DNA of 64,000 nt. It comes from Owenweeksia sp048267305. Lineage in GTDB: Bacteria > Bacteroidota > Bacteroidia > Flavobacteriales > Schleiferiaceae. The stretch spans positions 62,001-126,000 of the forward strand of contig JBLWXT010000003.1 of the NCBI GenBank assembly GCA_048267305.1, read 5' to 3'. The position numbers and the translations under genes were made by a program. The notes under the pieces are model-generated. The model saw only the letters and a program-made list of their open reading frames with translations, ran no database searches and was not told where the DNA came from. Below, one piece after another: positions 1 to 8,601 of the stretch. Position 1 is the first letter of the stretch, and the number at the start of each line of letters is the position of its first letter.

Positions 1-879
1 AGATGCAGCAGAGAAAATATCTACAGTTGCCGGATCGTAGTGTTTTTGATTTACACCATGTACGATGTTAGGTACATTTTTGCCAGGAGCTGTAAGAAGA
101 ACTTTGGCAACACCCTTGGATTTTAAGTGGCGACCTAGTTGAACATCATCTCTAAAGGCACCGGTATTGTCAATTACCAGGGCATCATTAATACCATAGG
201 CGGTATAGTCTATATCTTCTGGTTGCTTGGCGCTAATGATTTGTACTGTACGTCCGTTTATTATCAGGGCATTATTTTCAAGATCGGCTTCCACAGTTCC
301 GGGAAATGGTCCGTGAACCGAATCTTCGCGAAGGAGAGAAGCTCTTTTTTCAAGAGTTTCAGAAGTTTCTCCGCGCGTAACAATGGCTCTCAGGCGTAGT
401 TGCTCACCTTTACCTTCCTGGCTCATAAGCTCGCGGGCAACAAGACGACCGATACGGCCAAAACCATAAAGTACAACATCCTTAGGTGTGGTACGCTGCA
501 TGTTATCAGAACCAATAAGGTCACTGAGCTTAGCTTCAAGAAAAGCTTTTTTACCTGCGTACTTGTCTTTTTCCTGAAGCCACTCACTAGCCAATCGGCC
601 AATGTCAAGGCGGGCAGGTGCAAGATCAAGAAGTACAAGTTCGTTTAAGAGTCCAAGGGTGTCTTCAACAGTGATATTCTGACCTACAAATTTTCGGGCA
701 TATTCATGAAGGTTTAATACTTCACTCACACGCTGGTCGATCAACTGATTGCGAAACAAAACGGTTTCGATGCCTTTGTCAAGATACAGGTCACTGATTT
801 TTTTCAAGAAATCAGCGGCAGCTTTTTCTTTCTTAATGCGCTCTGTTACCGAGTTTTGGTAGTCTAATATTTCAGCCAT
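1..879 (-). CDS. gap: Glyceraldehyde-3-phosphate dehydrogenase with N-terminal extension (3' partial)
   Basis: This gene runs off the left edge of the window. It is the NAD(P)-dependent glycolytic/gluconeogenic enzyme interconverting glyceraldehyde 3-phosphate and 1,3-bisphosphoglycerate in the cytoplasm. The visible 293 residues begin at the ATG at 879. The Rossmann motif GFGRIGR starts near residue 139, so about 130 residues precede the normal GAPDH N-terminus. Later landmarks include LLTAPGK and IVHGVN. The last visible residues are FSAAS, which should lie directly before the catalytic cysteine of the family's S-x-A-S-C-T-T-N motif, so the active-site cysteine cannot be checked here. Long GAPDH forms of this kind are known in Bacteroidota and usually coexist with a normal-length paralogue. 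A consensus promoter lies 35 bases upstream. Family call is secure; the physiological direction is not visible. Confidence 0.93.
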   Translation of the reverse strand, partial: MAEILDYQNSVTERIKKEKAAADFLKKISDLYLDKGIETVLFRNQLIDQRVSEVLNLHEYARKFVGQNITVEDTLGLLNELVLLDLAPARLDIGRLASEWLQEKDKYAGKKAFLEAKLSDLIGSDNMQRTTPKDVVLYGFGRIGRLVARELMSQEGKGEQLRLRAIVTRGETSETLEKRASLLREDSVHGPFPGTVEADLENNALIINGRTVQIISAKQPEDIDYTAYGINDALVIDNTGAFRDDVQLGRHLKSKGVAKVLLTAPGKNVPNIVHGVNQKHYDPATVDIFSAAS

Positions 880-913
880 GTTAATTTTGAGAGGTTAAAT
901 TTTTAACTGGGCG

Positions 914-944
914 CAAAGATATTTTATTTGTTAACCTTAACCAA
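914..944 (-). promoter_or_regulatory. Bacteroidota sigma-A promoter for gap
   Basis: On the minus strand the -7 element reads TATCTTTG (914-921), an exact match to TAnnTTTG. A TTG -33 element (942-944) sits exactly 20 bases upstream. The start codon is at 879. This is one of the two best full promoters in the window. Confidence 0.7.
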
Positions 945-1019
945 TCTCAAACTTCTTTAGTTTTAGAGCTGATCTGTAAAGAGAATTCTTACGTTTTGTA
1001 CAGGCAAATAAACAAAGGT

Positions 1020-1949
1020 TTATTTTCTCAAAAAGTTAAAAAAAGAGCGCTTTTGCGGCTTCAGTAAACTGTCTATCATAGCCTTAAGTTCATTGCCTTT
1101 TTCACTTTTACTGAACCAGGTTTTTAAGATGTTTTCTCTCAGGGGGCCGTCAAAAATTTTATGATAGTGCACACTTACTATGTCATCCAGCTCTGAAAGA
1201 TAAGCGGGGTGATTGCTTACTTCCTTTCCCTTTTTTAGAAAATAAACAGGATAGTTGTAAGAGGTGGGAAGGTTGTACACATTTAAAGCCAGCTGGGAAA
1301 CAGTTGGACCAAGAACAAATTGATCCATATAAAACTCTTCAGTGGGTCTAATGGTAGATGCCATTACCTTTCTAAAGTTGGTTTCCCATTGCTGAAAAAG
1401 GCCTGAAGCCCTTTTAGAAATAATTTGACCTGAATTGTAGTATTCAAAAATATCCTGTTGGTCGATTAAGGATTTTACTCTTCGAATGTTTTCAACCCCC
1501 AGCATTTCATACAGCGCTTTCCATTGAGGATAGTTTGCCTGCTGCTCATTACTAACTCCAATGCCTTGGCGGCCTACTGCTCTTATTCCCAAATCCTTGT
1601 CGGCAGGTAGTTCAAACTTATTAGGTTCATTAATAAAGAGAGTGTCTGAGTCAAGAAATATGAGGTATTCTGCCTTTGAGTTTTGTTCCATATACGAGCA
1701 AATCAATGGCTTGTTACCCTGAGGGTAAAATGAGAACTCCTTGTTTAGAATAAGCTCACGGTGTTCTACATTATGTTTTTCGAAAAACTGTAGAGTAGAT
1801 TTTTTAATTCGATAGCCGTCCCTGACCTGAAAGCTTTTAATTGGTAAATCCTTAAACTTTCCTCCGAACTTTCTTAGGCTGGCCACACATAATTTAGATT
1901 GGTTTTCAAGTTGACCACGTTCGGTACAAATAATTATTTCAGCGTTCAT
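1020..1949 (-). CDS. GT-A fold glycosyltransferase-like protein
   Basis: A 309-residue cytosolic protein with no signal peptide or membrane segment. The N-terminus (EIIICTE) is a GT-A nucleotide-sugar-binding start, and FLDSDTLF carries a D-S-D (residues 100-102), the expected metal/nucleotide-sugar site of DxD transferases such as family GT8. Around residues 205-215 there is FYMDQFVLGP, typical of the acceptor-side loop in these enzymes, and near the C-terminus VHYHK resembles the second metal-binding histidine region. Donor and acceptor cannot be read from sequence. It stands alone between gap and the protease gene and has its own -7 box just after the protease terminator. The fold is likely; a specific activity is not claimed. 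Confidence 0.7.
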   Translation of the reverse strand: MNAEIIICTERGQLENQSKLCVASLRKFGGKFKDLPIKSFQVRDGYRIKKSTLQFFEKHNVEHRELILNKEFSFYPQGNKPLICSYMEQNSKAEYLIFLDSDTLFINEPNKFELPADKDLGIRAVGRQGIGVSNEQQANYPQWKALYEMLGVENIRRVKSLIDQQDIFEYYNSGQIISKRASGLFQQWETNFRKVMASTIRPTEEFYMDQFVLGPTVSQLALNVYNLPTSYNYPVYFLKKGKEVSNHPAYLSELDDIVSVHYHKIFDGPLRENILKTWFSKSEKGNELKAMIDSLLKPQKRSFFNFLRK

Positions 1950-1967
1950 GTACTGGCTTTATGTGGT

Positions 1968-1975
1968 CAAAAATA
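1968..1975 (-). promoter_or_regulatory. -7 element (TATTTTTG) for the glycosyltransferase gene
   Basis: TATTTTTG on the minus strand matches TAnnTTTG and ends 18 bases before the ATG at 1949. It coincides with the T-tract of the preceding terminator. No clear -33 TTG was found at the ideal distance. Confidence 0.4.
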
Positions 1976-1976
1976 A

Positions 1977-2009
1977 GCAAAGCCAGCTTCTAAAAAGAAC
2001 TGGCTTTGC
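1977..2009 (-). terminator. Intrinsic terminator of the HtrA-type protease gene
   Basis: A 10-bp perfect stem (GCAAAGCCAG with CTGGCTTTGC) extended by an inner TTC/GAA pairing is followed on the minus strand by TTATTTTTG. It lies 28 bases beyond the protease stop codon. Confidence 0.75.
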
Positions 2010-2037
2010 CTATAAATCTAAATATCAGTGAGATATA

Positions 2038-3480
2038 TCAATACCCAAAAGCAAAATATTTTGATCGTCCTTCGGGTGTGTATCCTTCAATCACCACGGG
2101 GTCATTTTTAACCAAGCCTTTCACAGCGGAGGTTACATCATTCTCACTATGTACTTCCTTGCGGTTGATTCGCGTAATTATAAAACCTTCAGGAATTCCC
2201 AAATCACTCAGTACTCCCTTGCGTAGATTTTTCACTTCCAGTCCGTAGGCAATGCCCAATCTTGATTTTGACTTGCTGTCTGCCGGCTTGAGATCAGCAC
2301 CCAGCATAGAGATAAAGGTTGGGGCTTCATTTGGCTTTACAATAGCTGTGGTTCCTTCCATATTCCGCAATTCAACCTTATAGGTTTTTTCTCTACCCTC
2401 GCGGTTTACCACTACTTCCACCTTATCACCCGGGCGTTTTCTTCCAATAAGCTCTTGTAGCTCGCTACTTTTGGTAACCTTTCTATCGTCTACAGATATA
2501 ATTACATCGCCTGTTTTAATACCAGCATCTTCAGCCGCGCCATTTTCGGTAACGCCTCCTACATATACTCCATTAGAAACCTTAATGTCCAGTTTGCTGG
2601 CCAGTTGTGGTGTAACGTCAGAAATATTTACTCCAATAAATGCTCTTTGAATAGTGCCGAACTCCAATAAATCGCGAACTACTTTTTGTACAATATTGGA
2701 TGGAACGGCAAATGAATATCCTTCAAAAGAACCGGTATGCGTAGAGATGGCACTGTTGATACCAATCAATTCACCCTTGGTATTTACCAAGGCCCCACCA
2801 CTGTTGCCGGGGTTTACCACAGCATCAGTTTGTATAAACGATTCAATGGCAGCACGTTCATTAATGATACCGATGTTACGGCCCTTGGCACTAACAATGC
2901 CTGCCGTTACTGTGGAGGTAAGGTTAAATGGATTACCAACTGCCAGCACCCACTCTCCTAAACGTGTTTCATCAGAATTACTGAAAACCAGATAAGGCAA
3001 CTCAACATCTGTTTTTACCTTAATTAAGGCAATGTCTGTTGTAGGATCGGTGCCAACCACCTCTGCTTCATATTCCGTTTGATCGTTCAGCCTCACCTTT
3101 ATGGTTTTGGCATTGTCAATCACATGGTTATTAGTAACGATGTAACCATCTTTAGAAATAATTACTCCAGAACCGGATCCCATTTGAACCCGTGGAGCGT
3201 ATGACCTTGGATTGCTAAAAAAGAAATCCAAAGGACTTTGTGCGGCATAACCGTTAGATTCTACAGCTGTTGTTACGTGTACCACACTATTTACTGTTTT
3301 TTCAGCAGCGTAGGTAAAGCTACTCTCTTCTTGGGCCGAAAAGCCAGTATGCATAAAATTGGTGGGAGCAGTTTGTACTATTTGTTCAACCTTTGGTTGC
3401 TCAAAAAATATTTTATAGGCTCCTAAAGTAAGAGCTCCGCCTAAAGCTGATACAAGGATTATCTTAGCAATGTTTCTCAT
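2038..3480 (-). CDS. htrA: DegP/HtrA-family periplasmic serine endoprotease
   Basis: A 480-residue trypsin-fold protease/chaperone that degrades misfolded envelope proteins in the periplasm. Residues 5-25 form a hydrophobic export signal or membrane anchor. The catalytic triad is visible as H119 (NNHV), D149 (TTDIAL) and S227 (GNSGGA). Two PDZ domains follow (about 275-365 and 395-475); the first contains the carboxylate-binding-loop region FIGVNI and a GIKTGDVI turn. Length is normal for the family. The second PDZ is divergent. The gene is monocistronic, with a strong terminator downstream and no clear consensus promoter upstream. Whether it is DegP-, DegQ- or DegS-like in regulation cannot be decided. 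Confidence 0.93.
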   Translation of the reverse strand: MRNIAKIILVSALGGALTLGAYKIFFEQPKVEQIVQTAPTNFMHTGFSAQEESSFTYAAEKTVNSVVHVTTAVESNGYAAQSPLDFFFSNPRSYAPRVQMGSGSGVIISKDGYIVTNNHVIDNAKTIKVRLNDQTEYEAEVVGTDPTTDIALIKVKTDVELPYLVFSNSDETRLGEWVLAVGNPFNLTSTVTAGIVSAKGRNIGIINERAAIESFIQTDAVVNPGNSGGALVNTKGELIGINSAISTHTGSFEGYSFAVPSNIVQKVVRDLLEFGTIQRAFIGVNISDVTPQLASKLDIKVSNGVYVGGVTENGAAEDAGIKTGDVIISVDDRKVTKSSELQELIGRKRPGDKVEVVVNREGREKTYKVELRNMEGTTAIVKPNEAPTFISMLGADLKPADSKSKSRLGIAYGLEVKNLRKGVLSDLGIPEGFIITRINRKEVHSENDVTSAVKGLVKNDPVVIEGYTPEGRSKYFAFGY

Positions 3481-3592
3481 TGTGATTAAACGTTTTTAAT
3501 TTGCAATTCCATTTTTCAATAACTATTCCACAAGTACCATATTGTCAGCCCTCCAAGGCTTTTAACAGCACTTTAACGATTTAGGTTTATAA

Positions 3593-4372
3593 ATGAAAGT
3601 TCAATTTTACAAATATCAAGGTACTGGAAATGATTTTATCATGATTGATAATCGTGATGAAAAATTTTCAGGTTTAACATCAGCGCAAATCCAGAAAATT
3701 TGTCAGCGTAGGTTTGGCGTTGGGGCCGATGGCCTTATCCTTTTGGAAGACTCCGATAAATATGATTTTAAGATGGTGTATTTCAACAGTGATGGCCGCG
3801 AAAGCAGTATGTGTGGAAATGGCGGTCGCTGCATTTTGCAGTTTGTTTATGACCTTGGCTTAACTCAGGAAAACTATGCCTTTACCGCTATTGATGGCCT
3901 GCATCATGGGGTGGTTGATAGAGACGAAGTTTGTTTGGAAATGACAGATGTACAAGACGTAAAAATGTTTGAAAATGGAGACTTGTTTTTAGATACAGGT
4001 TCACCACACCATATCGTTTTTGCTGATGCCCTTCCGGGAGATGACTTTATCGCCCAGGCCAAAAATATTCGTCACAATGATAGGTACAATGAGCAGGGTG
4101 TGAATGTCAACTTTGTAAAGGTAACTCCCAAATTATTGGAGATGCGCACCTTTGAAAGAGGTGTGGAAAACGAAACCTTGAGTTGTGGCACAGGCGTTAC
4201 TGCCGCTGCAATTTCGAGCTATCACTCGGGCAAAATCAAATCAAACGTGATTGATGTAGAAACAAGCGGTGGCAGACTTCAAGTGAAATTTAAGCCTAAT
4301 GGCGCAGGCTATAAGGATATTTGGTTAATAGCCCCGGCCACACGCGTGTTTGAGGGGGAAATAGAAGTTTGA
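3593..4372 (+). CDS. dapF: Diaminopimelate epimerase
   Basis: A 259-residue cytosolic enzyme converting LL- to meso-diaminopimelate for lysine and peptidoglycan synthesis. The two catalytic cysteines of this PLP-independent racemase are present: C74 in MCGNGGRC and C198 in SCGTGV. The N-terminal GTGNDFIMIDN motif and the E-R-G-V-E-N-E-T segment are also canonical. It is the first gene of a compact operon; its TGA stop overlaps the ATG of the acetyltransferase gene by one base. No promoter with the TAnnTTTG consensus was found immediately upstream. Confidence 0.96.
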   Translation: MKVQFYKYQGTGNDFIMIDNRDEKFSGLTSAQIQKICQRRFGVGADGLILLEDSDKYDFKMVYFNSDGRESSMCGNGGRCILQFVYDLGLTQENYAFTAIDGLHHGVVDRDEVCLEMTDVQDVKMFENGDLFLDTGSPHHIVFADALPGDDFIAQAKNIRHNDRYNEQGVNVNFVKVTPKLLEMRTFERGVENETLSCGTGVTAAAISSYHSGKIKSNVIDVETSGGRLQVKFKPNGAGYKDIWLIAPATRVFEGEIEV

Positions 4373-4905
4373 TGATGAAGTTGTTGAAAGGTGAAAGGAT
4401 TAAACTGAGGGCTATTGAACCTAGTGATGTAGATCTGATTTTGGATTGGGAGAACGACACCGATAACTGGGAAGTGAGCGGTACACTGGCACCCTTTAGC
4501 AGGGAGATTATTAGCAAATATGTGAGCAATGCTCATTTGGATATTTATCAGGCAGGTCAGCTAAGGCTGATGATTGATGAGCTTTCAACGGGCAAAACGA
4601 TCGGTACCATTGATATTTTCGATTTTGAGCCTTTTCACCAAAGAGCTGGCCTTGGTATTTTAATAGCAAATAAGGATAGCCGTAATAATGGTTACGCCAG
4701 TGAAACATTAAAGCTTGTTGTTGACTATTGCTTCAATCACCTGGGTTTACAACAGCTTTATTGCAATATTTTGTCTGATAATGAAATTAGCCTGAAGCTA
4801 TTTCAAAAGGCTGGATTTACAATTAATGGAACTCAGAAAAAATGGATTAAAAGCGGCTCGGATTTTAAGGATCAGTACTTTTTACAACTATTGAATAATA
4901 CATGA
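4372..4905 (+). CDS. GNAT-family N-acetyltransferase (RimJ/RimL type)
   Basis: A protein of about 177 residues that should transfer an acetyl group from acetyl-CoA to an amine, as RimL-like enzymes do with protein N-termini or small metabolites. The N-terminus LKGERIKLRAIEPSD is the standard first strand of this subfamily, the middle holds a degenerate acetyl-CoA loop (SRNNGYASETLKLV), and the C-terminus carries N-x-x-S-x-x-L-F-Q-K-A-G-F. An upstream in-frame TTG (4369) exists, but the ATG at 4372 overlaps the dapF stop as TGATG and is the more likely start. It overlaps the cytochrome gene by four bases (ATGA). The substrate is unknown; co-transcription with dapF does not by itself define it. 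Confidence 0.85.
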   Translation: MMKLLKGERIKLRAIEPSDVDLILDWENDTDNWEVSGTLAPFSREIISKYVSNAHLDIYQAGQLRLMIDELSTGKTIGTIDIFDFEPFHQRAGLGILIANKDSRNNGYASETLKLVVDYCFNHLGLQQLYCNILSDNEISLKLFQKAGFTINGTQKKWIKSGSDFKDQYFLQLLNNT

Positions 4906-6869
4906 AAATCAAGGGCATCTGGAAATGGGGGTTAATTATAATACTGGCTGGCCTTGTATTTATTGTTGCCAGATGCACACAGGAAGTACCTGCAATTGCT
5001 GAGGCTGAAAATGATATAGTCTATCTCAATCATAACGATACTGTGAAATATGTGGGGATAGAAAGCTGTAAGCAGTGCCATTATTCCATCTACCAAACCT
5101 TTATAGAAACCGGTATGGGCTCTTCTTTTGGAGCAGCTGATACAGGGAAAAGTGTGGCCAATATTTCCGGCCATAGTGTTCTGTTCGATTCCTATCACAA
5201 CCTAAACTATCATCCCTTTTGGGAGAATGACAGCCTACGTTTAAAAGAGTTTCGCTTAGGCGGAAAGGATACCACCTATCAAAAGCAAGTAACCATAGAT
5301 TATGTAGTTGGGAGTGGACAGCACACCAATTCTCATATCTATGAATATCACAAATACCTCTTTCAGGCACCATTTACATGGTATGCACAAAAAGGCAAGC
5401 TGGATTTACCGCCTGGTTATGAAAATGGGGCAAACTCCCGCTTTGACCGAAAAATTGGTCTGGAATGTACAAGTTGTCACAATGCCATGCCTACGGGTTT
5501 TGTGCCGGGCTCCATAAACAAATACACCAAAGTGCCTAAGGCCATTAACTGTGAACGCTGCCATGGCCCGGGAGAATTACACGTAAAGCGAATGATGGCT
5601 GGAGAGTATGTAGATACTTCAAAGTCTATTGACTACTCCATTGTTAATCTTAAAAAATTACCGGTAGACTTACAGTTTGAGGCTTGTCAGCGCTGTCACC
5701 TTCAGGGAAATTCGGTGGTGGCAGAAGGCAAAAGCTTTTTTGACTTTAAACCTGGTATGAAGCTAAATAGTGTGATGGATATTTACCTTCCGCGCTACTC
5801 CAATTCAGATGATGAGTTTATCATGGCTTCTCACGTAGATCGATTTAAGCAGAGTGAATGCTACATCAACAGCAAGGCAAATTTCAATTGTATTTCCTGC
5901 CATGATCCCCATGTTTCGGTAAAGGTTACAGGCAGTGCTCAGTTTAACAAAGCTTGTTTCAATTGCCATTCGGGGGCACCCAAACATGAGTGTACGGAGC
6001 TGGAAGAAAAGTTAAAAGCCAATGATTTTAATTGTGTAGCCTGCCATATGCCCAACTCCTCATCTATAGATATTCCGCATGTAACTGTGCATGATCATAA
6101 AATAAAAGTGCCGGGGCGGATGAAGGATACCACAGGACTTAAGAAGTTTTTGGGCTTAGTGGCGGTGAACAATGATAGGCCCGGTACACGAAGTAAAGCT
6201 GTGGCTTACCTTCAGCAGTTTGAGCGGTTTGATAACAAACCCTATATGCTGGATAGTGCGGCATTTTTCCTGAAAAAGTTGGGTGCTCAAATCCAACAGA
6301 AAAACCTTTGGGTTCACTATTACTTTTTACGCCAGGATTATGGGGCTATTGCTGGATTGGTTCAAAAAGTTGGGGAATCGGCATTTCTCCAATCATTAAA
6401 CAAAACCACTTATGACAATGCAGATGCCTGGACAGCCTACAGAATAGGGGAGGCCTTCTCAAACCTGGGTAATGGACAATCGCTTGCATTTTATAAAAAG
6501 GCTACCGAGCTGGCTCCCTACATCCCGGATTTCATGAACAAATATGCTACCGCATTGGTGGCAGATGGAAGAGTAGAGGAGGGGGTGGTTATTTTCAATA
6601 ACTTACTTAAAGAGCTGCCCAATCATAAGGAAGCCCTCAATAACCTGGGCTTTGTGTATCTGCAGCAGGGTAAGCTTCATCTGGCGCAACTCTATTTAGA
6701 AAAATCTTTGGCCGAGGATCCTGATTACGAAAAGGGCTGGCTAAACATGGCCTCCTTCTACATCCTAAAGGAAAATAAACAGAAGGCACTTGAAGCTATA
6801 AGCGAGGTTCTTAGAATTAATCCGGGAAATGAGAAAGCTAAGTCGGCCAAGGTATTTTTGGAGAAATAG
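4902..6869 (+). CDS. Seven-haem c-type cytochrome with C-terminal TPR repeats
   Basis: A 655-residue extracytoplasmic electron-transfer protein. Residues 9-23 form a hydrophobic signal anchor. Seven CxxCH covalent haem-attachment motifs occur at about residues 56, 189, 217, 262, 330, 352 and 378. Spacing and context (GIESCKQCH, NFNCISCHDPH, NCVACHMP) resemble the cytochrome c554/multihaem families. From about residue 500 to the end there are tandem TPR-like helices (NNLGFVYLQQGKLHLAQLYL and similar), so the protein probably docks on a partner. The start overlaps the acetyltransferase gene by ATGA, implying translational coupling. Electron donor and acceptor are not visible, and no other respiratory gene is in the window. 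A nitrite/hydroxylamine-type role is possible but unproven. Confidence 0.88.
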   Translation: MKIKGIWKWGLIIILAGLVFIVARCTQEVPAIAEAENDIVYLNHNDTVKYVGIESCKQCHYSIYQTFIETGMGSSFGAADTGKSVANISGHSVLFDSYHNLNYHPFWENDSLRLKEFRLGGKDTTYQKQVTIDYVVGSGQHTNSHIYEYHKYLFQAPFTWYAQKGKLDLPPGYENGANSRFDRKIGLECTSCHNAMPTGFVPGSINKYTKVPKAINCERCHGPGELHVKRMMAGEYVDTSKSIDYSIVNLKKLPVDLQFEACQRCHLQGNSVVAEGKSFFDFKPGMKLNSVMDIYLPRYSNSDDEFIMASHVDRFKQSECYINSKANFNCISCHDPHVSVKVTGSAQFNKACFNCHSGAPKHECTELEEKLKANDFNCVACHMPNSSSIDIPHVTVHDHKIKVPGRMKDTTGLKKFLGLVAVNNDRPGTRSKAVAYLQQFERFDNKPYMLDSAAFFLKKLGAQIQQKNLWVHYYFLRQDYGAIAGLVQKVGESAFLQSLNKTTYDNADAWTAYRIGEAFSNLGNGQSLAFYKKATELAPYIPDFMNKYATALVADGRVEEGVVIFNNLLKELPNHKEALNNLGFVYLQQGKLHLAQLYLEKSLAEDPDYEKGWLNMASFYILKENKQKALEAISEVLRINPGNEKAKSAKVFLEK

Positions 6870-7057
6870 CCTTTGATAAGTTTTTTGCCTCACACTAAGA
6901 TTTCTAATCTTAAAAAGAGCTCGCTTTTATCCCTCTGATTGATCCCTTTCAATGCTTATTTTGATTTTTCGTTTTTCAGGGATTAAACCATTGCTTGTCT
7001 TTTCAGTCAAAAGCCATTCACCCTGCAAATTGACCTCCTGTTTTTTTAGAAATTACC

Positions 7058-7861
7058 ATGAAACAAGCAATTAAAAATCTGGCATTAGCTATAATTAGTT
7101 TTTTTTCAATTACGGCATGCTCATCTATGCCTGAGTATATCTCGCAGCAAAAGGGTGAAACGGCAGAGATGCCATCCTCCTTTTTTGATAGAGAAAGTAA
7201 AGTGCTTTATACAGTTGAGCATGATAGTAAGTACTTGTATCTGAACTTATCATCCACAGACATCGCCATCCAAAGGCAAATTTTAAGAGGCGGGCTTACT
7301 ATTTGGATTGACCAATCCGGAAGGAAAAAGAAGTATTTTGGTTTTAGATATCCACTACTTGATAAATCTGTCAGGCCAGGTAATGTAAATAAGGGAGGTA
7401 GAAATGCCGAATCATTATCCCCCATGGGAAATGAGAAAGAAATAGCACATCGTTTATTCAGGCAATTTGAGGAACAGATAAGCTACATTGAATTATTGGG
7501 ATTTTTGGAAGAGGGAAGCTTTGAACGCTTGAACTACAGATTGGAAAAAGGACCTGTAAAGGTACATATTAGCATGAATGAGGATGGGAAGTTGCTGTAC
7601 AATGCCCGTGTTCTGCTATCAGATATTTTTTCAAATGCAGAAAGCAGGGATGGCGTTTTGAGCATTGGAGTAATAGGGAATGTACCGGAAGGAGGCAAGC
7701 CTGATAGACCAAATTCTGGCGGAGCTGCTGAGGGAAGAGGAGGACAAGGAGGAGGTCAAAGAGGTGGCGGACAGGGAAGGCCCCCCGGAGGGGCAATGGA
7801 TGGTGAAGGAAATACGGGGGCTTCCTCAAGCATATACTTTTGGTTTAAGGTTCAGTTGTAA
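7058..7861 (+). CDS. Lipoprotein of unknown function with glycine-rich C-terminal tail
   Basis: A 267-residue protein with a lipoprotein signal: charged start, hydrophobic stretch and lipobox SITAC with C21 as the lipidated residue. Residues 45-205 look like a folded beta-rich domain (EHDSKYLYLNLSSTDIA, TIWIDQSGRKKKYFGFRYPL). After about residue 208 a low-complexity segment rich in G, R and Q appears, followed by a short hydrophobic strand ending in FWFKVQL. I do not recognise a named family. It is probably a single gene, with no obvious partner on the plus strand and a bidirectional terminator 42 bases after the stop. The glycine-rich tail is the notable feature. Confidence 0.75.
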   Translation: MKQAIKNLALAIISFFSITACSSMPEYISQQKGETAEMPSSFFDRESKVLYTVEHDSKYLYLNLSSTDIAIQRQILRGGLTIWIDQSGRKKKYFGFRYPLLDKSVRPGNVNKGGRNAESLSPMGNEKEIAHRLFRQFEEQISYIELLGFLEEGSFERLNYRLEKGPVKVHISMNEDGKLLYNARVLLSDIFSNAESRDGVLSIGVIGNVPEGGKPDRPNSGGAAEGRGGQGGGQRGGGQGRPPGGAMDGEGNTGASSSIYFWFKVQL

Positions 7862-7903
7862 CTCAAAAGTGCTTAATCCTTTGAACTAAAGACAAACTAA
7901 AGA

Positions 7904-7927
7904 AGAAAGCGTCCGGAGACGCTTTCT
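7904..7927. terminator. Bidirectional terminator between convergent lipoprotein genes
   Basis: A perfect 10-bp inverted repeat (AGAAAGCGTC / GACGCTTTCT) with the 4-base loop CGGA lies between the converging genes ending at 7861 and 7969. Its T-tract is short on both sides. Confidence 0.65.
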
Positions 7928-7968
7928 ATTAAAATCCTGAAAAAATAGCTACACTTTATCGTTGTAGG

Positions 7969-8544
7969 CTAGTTTTTGCCTTTTCTTTTTTTTCTGGGAC
8001 GTTGTTCGTCAGTATTGTTTAGGGGTATAATGTTGAGATTAAGGTTTAGCCCGTTTTCATCTTCATTATCGTCAAGATTTCCGCAAGGATGGCAAGCTAG
8101 TTCGTCTTTAGTGATCAGCTTGAGGCTATTGCTGGTGAGTACCAGGGCTTCCGCATCCCTTCGTCCGGAGTCTGTAATGAGGCTCACAACCTTTCCATCT
8201 TTAAAATACACAAAAAGGCGATGAGGGTTTTTTGGGTCGTACCAGTCTTCTCCGGCAGAAAGCCCTTCCTTTTTGTACTTCATCAATTCCACTTTGCTGG
8301 TCATACCCTTCACCATTCTGTTTATTCGCAAATAATTGTACACCAAAACAGTGGCCCCATCTTCCTGGATGTTGTAAATGTCGTAAGGATTTATCCCCAA
8401 TACTTCGTTAACCTGAGCCATGGTCATACCACTTTTTACGGTAAGTATTTTATTGATATCAGTATAGGGTGGTGCTACCCAAACAGAGCATGAATAGCAT
8501 AAGAAAACCATTGATGTTAGGGTGATTAGTTTAGAAATTTTCAT
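7969..8544 (-). CDS. BamE/SmpA-like lipoprotein
   Basis: A 191-residue lipoprotein with C19 (YSC lipobox) as the lipidation site. Residues 34-60 (VKSGMTMAQVNEVLG followed by NPYDI) match the helical turn of the SmpA/OmlA/BamE fold, in which a small outer-membrane lipoprotein supports the BAM complex or similar beta-barrel machinery. The C-terminus is rich in D, N and E and then strongly basic (RPRKKRKGK), which is unusual for BamE. A consensus -7 box and an 11-bp palindrome lie upstream. Many Bacteroidota have several BamE-fold lipoproteins, so a role in the BAM complex itself is only a possibility. Confidence 0.72.
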   Translation of the reverse strand: MKISKLITLTSMVFLCYSCSVWVAPPYTDINKILTVKSGMTMAQVNEVLGINPYDIYNIQEDGATVLVYNYLRINRMVKGMTSKVELMKYKKEGLSAGEDWYDPKNPHRLFVYFKDGKVVSLITDSGRRDAEALVLTSNSLKLITKDELACHPCGNLDDNEDENGLNLNLNIIPLNNTDEQRPRKKRKGKN

Positions 8545-8576
8545 TTATAAAGGTTAATTGGTTAATGATTAGGTAT

Positions 8577-8584
8577 CAAAACTA
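8577..8584 (-). promoter_or_regulatory. -7 element (TAGTTTTG) for the BamE-like gene
   Basis: An exact TAnnTTTG match on the minus strand, 32 bases before the ATG at 8544. No good -33 TTG was seen. Confidence 0.45.
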
Positions 8585-8601
8585 CAGCTTTAGTAAGCTG
8601 C

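Noticed and set aside
139..648. Plus-strand frames opposite gap
   Set aside because: They are antisense to a clear GAPDH coding sequence.
6870..7057. Short inverted repeat (ATCCCT/AGGGAT) after the cytochrome gene, considered as terminator
   Set aside because: Only six pairs with a loop of more than 30 bases; not convincing.
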